DNA from: DATLNF01 sp963765815
GTDB lineage: Bacteria > Actinomycetota > Actinomycetes > BP-191
Direction of reading: 5' to 3'
NCBI GenBank assembly: GCA_963765815.1
Contig: CAVXXT010000001.1
Coordinates: 1-64,000, forward strand
DNA: 64,000 nt
Part shown: piece after piece, positions 59,698-64,000 of the stretch
Layout of the letters: every line of letters begins with the position of its first letter
Position numbering within the stretch: the first letter of the stretch is position 1
Notes under the pieces: model-generated
Databases searched by the model: none
What the model was told of the DNA's origin: nothing
Seen by the model: the letters and a program-made list of their open reading frames with translations, nothing else
Position numbers and translations under genes: made by a program

Positions 59698-60815
59698 CCG
59701 GCCTGAAGATCGGGCCGATCGAGGTCGACCCGCCCGTGGTGCTCGCGCCGATGGCCGGCGTCACCAACGCGGCTTTCCGCACCCTGTGCCGGTCCTACGG
59801 CGCGGGGCTGTACGTGTCGGAGATGGTCTCCGCGCGCGCGCTGATCGAGCGCAACGACAAGACGCACGGCATGGTCGCCTTCGGCGCCGACGAGGACGTG
59901 CGCAGCGTGCAGCTGTACGGCGTCGACCCGCGCGTCGTCGACCGCGCGGTGCGGATGCTGGTCGACGAGACCGGCGTGCACCACATCGACCTCAACATGG
60001 GCTGCCCCTCGCCGAAGGTCACCCGCCGTGGCGGGGGAGCGGCGCTGCCCGTGCACCACGTCGTCTTCCGTGACGTCGTCAGCGCGGCGGTGCGGGCGGC
60101 CGGCGCGGTGCCGGTCACCGTGAAGATGCGCATCGGCGTCAGCGCCGACGTGGTGACCTACCTGGAGAGCGGGCGCATCGCGCAGGACAGCGGAGTCGCC
60201 GCGGTCGCGCTGCACGCGCGCACGGCCGAGCAGCTCTACAGCGGGCGCGCCGACTGGACCGCGATCGCCCGACTGAAGGAGCACGTGACGTCGGTGCCGG
60301 TCCTCGGCAACGGCGACGTGTGGGCGGCGTACGACGCCCTGCGCATGATCGAGCAGACCGGCTGCGACGGCGTCGTGGTCGGGCGGGGGTGCCTCGGCCG
60401 GCCGTGGCTGTTCCGTGACCTCGCCGACGCGTTCGCGGGCCGGCCCGTGCAGCCCGCACCGCTGCTCGGCGACGTGATCGAGGTGATGCGCCGGCACGCC
60501 CGGATGCTCTGCGAGGTGATCGGCAGCGAGCACTTCGGCATCCGGGACTTCCGCAAGCACGTCGGGTGGTACCTCACCGGCTACCCGGTCGGCCCGGACC
60601 GGCGCCGCCGGCTCGGCATGTCGTCGTCGCTCGCCGAGCTCGACGAGCTGCTCGCGCCGCTCGACGCGGCGACCCCGCTGCCCCCGGCGGCGGAGGCGAT
60701 GCCGCGCGGGCACCTCAACGGCCCGCGCCCGGTCGCGATGCCCGAACGGTGGCTCGAGACGCGCGACGACCCGACCCCGCCGTCGGGTGCCGACGCCTGG
60801 TCTTCGGGTGGCTGA
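59694..60815 (+). CDS. dusB: tRNA-dihydrouridine synthase DusB
   Basis: 373 residues in a TIM barrel plus helical tRNA-binding domain. VLAPMAGVTNAAFRTLCRSY, IDLNMGCPSPKVTRRGGGAA (catalytic Cys), VTVKMRIGVS, VAAVALHARTAEQLYSG (RNA/FMN), PVLGNGDVWAAYDALRMIEQ and GCDGVVVGRGCLGRPWLFRD (FMN phosphate) are typical. It reduces uridine in the tRNA D-loop with FMN and NADPH. The 3' end is followed by 16-nt tandem repeats; its own stop lies in the first repeat. Coupled to maf. Confidence 0.93.
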   Translation: MTGLKIGPIEVDPPVVLAPMAGVTNAAFRTLCRSYGAGLYVSEMVSARALIERNDKTHGMVAFGADEDVRSVQLYGVDPRVVDRAVRMLVDETGVHHIDLNMGCPSPKVTRRGGGAALPVHHVVFRDVVSAAVRAAGAVPVTVKMRIGVSADVVTYLESGRIAQDSGVAAVALHARTAEQLYSGRADWTAIARLKEHVTSVPVLGNGDVWAAYDALRMIEQTGCDGVVVGRGCLGRPWLFRDLADAFAGRPVQPAPLLGDVIEVMRRHARMLCEVIGSEHFGIRDFRKHVGWYLTGYPVGPDRRRRLGMSSSLAELDELLAPLDAATPLPPAAEAMPRGHLNGPRPVAMPERWLETRDDPTPPSGADAWSSGG

Positions 60816-60850
60816 GCCCTCGGGCGGCTGAGCCTCCGGCGGCTGACCCC
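60803..60850 (+). repeat. Three 16-nt tandem repeats at the dusB 3' end
   Basis: TTCGGGTGGCTGAGCC, CTCGGGCGGCTGAGCC and TCCGGCGGCTGACCCC follow each other without spacers. Unit 1 contains the dusB stop and unit 3 ends 10 nt before the terminator. Confidence 0.7.
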
Positions 60851-60860
60851 GGGCATGCGA

Positions 60861-60884
60861 AAGGCCCCCATCGCTGGGGGCCTT
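60861..60884. terminator. Factor-independent terminator between dusB and the small gene
   Basis: AAGGCCCCCA and TGGGGGCCTT form a 10-bp stem with a TCGC loop, flanked by A and T bases. It works for both convergent genes. Confidence 0.85.
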
Positions 60885-60906
60885 CGGCGGTACGGAGCGG
60901 TGCGGG

Positions 60907-61095
60907 TCAGGCCACGCCGCGGTGCGGGAACTGCACGACCTGCGCGATGGGGGCGTCGGAGAGGCCGGTCTCGATCGCCTCGTAGAAGTCCTCGGTGCGC
61001 GACTGCTGCTCGGCCTGAAGGCACTCGGCCAGCGCATCCGCCAGGGACTCGCTCATCGAGAAGACCGTGCCCGCATCCGTCTCGAGCTCGTACAT
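60907..61095 (-). CDS. Small conserved protein
   Basis: 62 residues: MYELETDAGTVFSMSESLAD, ALAECLQAEQQSRTEDFYEA, then IETGLSDAPIAQVVQFPHRG and VA. It reads as a helical, acidic protein with one Cys and a hydrophobic C-terminal segment. AAAGGGT lies upstream of ATG 61095 as an SD. It is divergent from the SpoIIE-like gene and convergent with dusB, so it is a genuine small gene, function unknown. It is too short for family assignment. Confidence 0.7.
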   Translation of the reverse strand: MYELETDAGTVFSMSESLADALAECLQAEQQSRTEDFYEAIETGLSDAPIAQVVQFPHRGVA

Positions 61096-61251
61096 GGCGA
61101 CCCTTTCGGACTGTTCACCGACGTCTTGGAAGGAGTATCGGACTTCGCGAGCCTCGATCCAGCGACACGCGGGCGACACGCGCCTCTTCAATCGCGGACG
61201 CTGCGATAGGCCGAACGGACTAGCCCCCGCTCCGGTGGGACAGAATGCGGT

Positions 61252-63216
61252 GTGGCCGACACCGATCTGAGCGCGTTCCTGACGCGCGAGCTGCTCGACC
61301 AGCTCGGGGACGCGGTCACGGTGATCGGCGCCGACTGGCGCTACCGCTACGCCTCGCCGCGGGCGCTGGAGATCATCGGCCGGCCGGTGGGCGAGGTCAT
61401 CGGCGCCGACGTGTGGGACGTCTTCCCCGAGGTCATCGGCACCCCGCAGCACGACGCCTGCCTCCGCGCCATGCGCGAGCGCCGCCGGGAGCGGGTGGTC
61501 TGGTACTTCGACTCGGTCGGGCGCTGGTTCGAGCAGTACGCCATCCCCGCCGGCGACGGCCTGGTGATCCTGGTCAACGACATCAGCGAGTCGCAGACCA
61601 TCGGCCGGCGCTCCGAGCGGCTCGTGACGATCGGCGAGTCGCTCGCCGGCGCGACGTCGGCGCGCGACGTCAACGCGATCGTCGTCGAGGCGCTCGGGGT
61701 GGTGTCCGCGCTCGGCGGCTCGATCCTGCTGGCCGACGAGCAGCGCGGCGTGATGCGCACCGTCGACCTCCGCGGGATCGCGACCGACATCGAGCCGACC
61801 TGGGAGGAGTTCCCGCTCGACCTGGACACCCCCGGCACCGAGGCCTACCGCAGCGGCAAGCCGGTCTACGTCACCGACCTCGACGACGGCCGCGCCAAGT
61901 TCCCCGAGGTCGCCGACGTGCTCGAGCGGCTCGGCCGTACGTCGCTCGCGGCGTACCCGCTGAGCAGCGCCGGGCTCGGGATCGGCGCCCTCATCGCGAT
62001 CTTCCAGCCCGGCCGGATCCTCGAGACACCCGACCAGCAGTTCCTCGCGACGACGGCCGCGATGGCCGGGCAGGCGCTCCTGCGTGTGCGGCTCCTCGAG
62101 GGCGAGCGCGACGCGATGTCGGCCATGCAGCGCAGCCTGCTGCCCCCCGCCGTGCCGAAGGTGGGCGGACTTCACCTCGTCGCGCGGTACGTCGCCAGCA
62201 ACACCGCCGCGGAGATCGGCGGCGACTGGTACGACGTGATCCCCTTGCACGCCGGCGCGGTCGGCCTGGTGATGGGCGACGTCGAAGGGCACGACCTCGG
62301 CGCGGCCGCGCTGATGGGACTGGTGCGCAGCGCGGTGCGTGCCTACGCGCTCGAAGGTCATCCGCCGGCGCTCGTCCTCGCCCGGGCGAACGTCTTCCTC
62401 GACAGTCTCCGCCGCGGCCGGTTCGCCACCGTCTCCTACGCGCAGCTGCACCCGGTCGAGCGGTTGATCACGACGGTCAGCGCCGGTCACATCGGCATCC
62501 AGATCGTGACCCCGACCGGCGTCGCGTTCGAGGTGCCGAGCGAGGTCGGACCGCCACTCGGCGTGGCGGCGTCGGGCCTGCTGTGGCCGGAGACGACCAG
62601 TACCATCCCGGCCGGCAGCGTGTTCGCGATGTTCACCGACGGCCTCGTCGAGACTCGTGAGCGCGACATCGACGTCGGCATCGCGCGGGTGCGGGAGGAG
62701 CTGCAGGAACACCGTGACGCACTGCCGGACGACCTGGCCGATCTGCTCATCGAGCGACACGGGTCGGACAACTTCGACGACGTCGCGCTCCTCATCGGTC
62801 GGATGACCGCCCCGGCGGAGCAGTCCCGCCAGCTCACCCGCCGCCTCCCGCCGACCCCGGCGTCGGTGTTCCTCGCGCGGCGCTTCACCTGCCAGCTGCT
62901 CGAGGCGTGGGACGTCCCCTCGGAGGTCGTCGAGGTGGCCGAGCTCGTCATCAGCGAGCTGGCCACCAACGCGGCCCGGCACAGCGAGGACGAGATCGTC
63001 GTCCGGGTGTCGTACGACGACGCGATGGTCCGCGTGGAGGTGGAGGACTCCAGCCACCGCATGCCCGAGATGCCGACCGATGTCACCGATGCCGAGGCGA
63101 CCGGCGGACGCGGCCTCATCCTCGTAGAAGCCCTGTCGTCGAGGTGGGGCGTCGAGTCCGAGGGGCTGAGCAAGCGGGTCTGGGCGGAGTTCGACCTAGG
63201 GCCGAGCTCGACCTAG
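61252..63216 (+). CDS. PAS-GAF-SpoIIE phosphatase-HATPase multidomain regulator
   Basis: 654 residues. A PAS domain occupies about residues 10-125 (VTVIGADWRYRYASPRALEI), a GAF domain 130-285 (GGSILLADEQRGVMRTVDLR), a PP2C-type SpoIIE phosphatase 310-515 (AEIGGDWYDVIPLHAGAVGL, VMGDVEGHDLGAAALMG, FAMFTDGLVETR) with metal Asp residues intact, and an anti-sigma-type HATPase 535-650 (LVISELATNAARHSEDEIVV, GGRGLILVEALSSRWG). Such proteins sense signals and control anti-anti-sigma factor phosphorylation in general-stress pathways. No sigma factor or STAS gene is adjacent here; the STAS-like gene at 44602 is 16 kb away. Confidence 0.9.
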   Translation: MADTDLSAFLTRELLDQLGDAVTVIGADWRYRYASPRALEIIGRPVGEVIGADVWDVFPEVIGTPQHDACLRAMRERRRERVVWYFDSVGRWFEQYAIPAGDGLVILVNDISESQTIGRRSERLVTIGESLAGATSARDVNAIVVEALGVVSALGGSILLADEQRGVMRTVDLRGIATDIEPTWEEFPLDLDTPGTEAYRSGKPVYVTDLDDGRAKFPEVADVLERLGRTSLAAYPLSSAGLGIGALIAIFQPGRILETPDQQFLATTAAMAGQALLRVRLLEGERDAMSAMQRSLLPPAVPKVGGLHLVARYVASNTAAEIGGDWYDVIPLHAGAVGLVMGDVEGHDLGAAALMGLVRSAVRAYALEGHPPALVLARANVFLDSLRRGRFATVSYAQLHPVERLITTVSAGHIGIQIVTPTGVAFEVPSEVGPPLGVAASGLLWPETTSTIPAGSVFAMFTDGLVETRERDIDVGIARVREELQEHRDALPDDLADLLIERHGSDNFDDVALLIGRMTAPAEQSRQLTRRLPPTPASVFLARRFTCQLLEAWDVPSEVVEVAELVISELATNAARHSEDEIVVRVSYDDAMVRVEVEDSSHRMPEMPTDVTDAEATGGRGLILVEALSSRWGVESEGLSKRVWAEFDLGPSST

Positions 63217-63920
63217 CGCTGCGGCACCCGCGCGACGACGAAAGCGCTCAGGCCCGCGACCCGGTTCGCCGGTATGCGGTGCTCGGCCTTGAGCACCGCG
63301 GTCAGGAGCCGGTCGAGGAGTGCCGGCGCGGGCTTCAGGTCGCTCGCCGCAGCGCGGCCGCGGCGAGCCCTGCGGACCGCCCAGGCGAGCGGGAAGACCG
63401 TGCCGAACAGGTAGCGCCCGGCGACGACGTCGAGTCGGGCCCGGCGTACGACGTCGGTCACCTCGCCGAGCCGGTAGCGCCGGTGGTGCTCGAGGAAGAC
63501 GTCGTGCGCGCTCCACAGGCTCATGAACGCGGGCACCGTGATCAGCACGAGAGTGCCCGGTGCGGCGCGGTCGGTGAAGGACCGCAGGAGCGCCAGGTCG
63601 TCGGCGACATGCTCGAGCACGTCGATGAAGAGCAGGACGTCTGCGGCGCGCACGTCGACGTCCGTCGCGCTGCGCACGAAGCGCACCCGCCCGTCCTGCT
63701 GCTCCGAGTCCGCGTCGTAGTTGGGGTCGACGCAGACCACCGTCGCACCCTGCGGGACGTCGGCGAGCCGGGTAGAGAAGAAGCCGGACCCCGCGCCGAC
63801 GTCGACGATGTGCCGCGCGGACGCGCGGTGGCGGCGCAGTTCCCGCCGCAGCGCGAACAGCTTGGCCTGGTAGTACCAGTGGCGGTCCGGGTCTACGGCG
63901 GCGAGCTCCTTGAGGTCCAC
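63213..63920 (-). CDS. Class I SAM-dependent methyltransferase
   Basis: 235 residues. Motif I is IVDVGAGSGFFSTRLAD, followed by VVCVDPNYDADS (acidic loop) and VLLFIDVLEHVADDLALL (motif III), then LVLITVPAFMSLWSAHDVFL and EHHRRYRLGEVTDVVRRARL. This is the Methyltransf_11/UbiE-like class often found in polysaccharide or lipid-linked sugar operons. GTG 63920 lies 2 nt after the stop of the upstream gene, so it is the downstream member of an operon. Its 3' end overlaps the SpoIIE-like gene by 4 nt. Confidence 0.85.
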   Translation of the reverse strand: MDLKELAAVDPDRHWYYQAKLFALRRELRRHRASARHIVDVGAGSGFFSTRLADVPQGATVVCVDPNYDADSEQQDGRVRFVRSATDVDVRAADVLLFIDVLEHVADDLALLRSFTDRAAPGTLVLITVPAFMSLWSAHDVFLEHHRRYRLGEVTDVVRRARLDVVAGRYLFGTVFPLAWAVRRARRGRAAASDLKPAPALLDRLLTAVLKAEHRIPANRVAGLSAFVVARVPQR

Positions 63921-63922
63921 GG

Positions 63923-64000
63923 TCAGCGTCCTCGTCGCATGCGCTGCTGCCGACGCTTCACGACGTACAGCTCCCGGATGATCCGCAGTGCCTCGCGGGT
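63923..64000 (-). CDS. C-terminal end of a probable glycosyltransferase (partial)
   Basis: The last 25 residues read TREALRIIRELYVVKRRQQR and MRRGR before a stop at 63923. A basic, helical tail of this type ends many GT2 dolichol-phosphate-mannose synthase-like enzymes, and such a gene next to this class of methyltransferase is common. The assignment is an inference from context only; the body of the gene lies outside the window. Confidence 0.5.
   Translation of the reverse strand, partial: TREALRIIRELYVVKRRQQRMRRGR

Noticed and set aside
60907..63057. A 716-residue minus-strand frame over the SpoIIE-like gene
   Set aside because: Only the final 62 residues have their own start and SD; the rest mirrors the PAS-GAF-SpoIIE-HATPase gene.

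Overview
The window is one 64-kb stretch of very GC-rich DNA with short intergenic gaps, many GTG starts and actinobacterial gene families (BTAD/SARP and LAL regulators, MpaB oxygenase, DUF222-HNH proteins, VapBC modules, SpoIIE-HATPase switch proteins). I infer an actinomycete, probably close to Nocardioidaceae/Propionibacteriales. There are no rRNA genes, CRISPR arrays, complete insertion sequences or integrases. No gene-free gap exceeds about 300 bases.

Region 1 (1-13.4 kb) reads as ordinary chromosome. Three tandem, translationally coupled paralogues of a multi-membrane-span, kinase-less sensor protein (the third broken by several frameshifts) lie divergent from a SARP/AfsR-like regulator. 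Next come a LytR_C protein with a small conserved partner, a HerA-like DUF853 ATPase, an MpaB oxygenase coupled to TspO, methylmalonate-semialdehyde dehydrogenase and two membrane proteins. At 13445-13501 lies the 3' half of a tRNA-Ser(GGA) gene without its 5' half, the usual footprint of an integrative element.

Region 2 (13.5-22.1 kb) is a putative accessory block: small membrane protein, CubicO-type serine hydrolase, DHA2-type MFS exporter (frameshifted), membrane-anchored alpha/beta hydrolase (3' end disturbed), large LAL LuxR regulator and a DJ-1/PfpI protein. Its right edge abuts a RecQ helicase whose C-terminus is missing.

Region 3 (22-42 kb) carries a PgaC-like glycan synthase, three large secreted hydrolases (ceramidase-like, alpha/beta hydrolase, subtilisin), DksA-like and macro-domain proteins, two toxin-antitoxin pairs, an alpha/beta-hydrolase/adenylate-cyclase fusion, a two-component system, and the remnant of a second NarL response regulator beside a palindrome.

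Region 4 (42-64 kb) has a double-cupredoxin lipoprotein, an ECF sigma factor overlapping a STAS-like gene, a polysaccharide deacetylase, a degenerate shikimate kinase coupled to a BNR-repeat secreted protein, a DUF1990-like/pirin operon, a TetR-MFS efflux pair with a clear operator, a DUF222-HNH protein, a small patch of less GC-biased genes, maf-dusB, a PAS-GAF-SpoIIE-HATPase protein and part of a glycan/methyltransferase operon.

Three patterns cross gene boundaries. First, a family of about 53-nt nested palindromes sits just downstream of stop codons. Second, a TAnnnT hexamer lies 6-7 nt before many start codons, indicating leaderless transcription; it helps fix several starts. Third, single-base frameshifts cluster in the left third, which may be real decay or sequence error.
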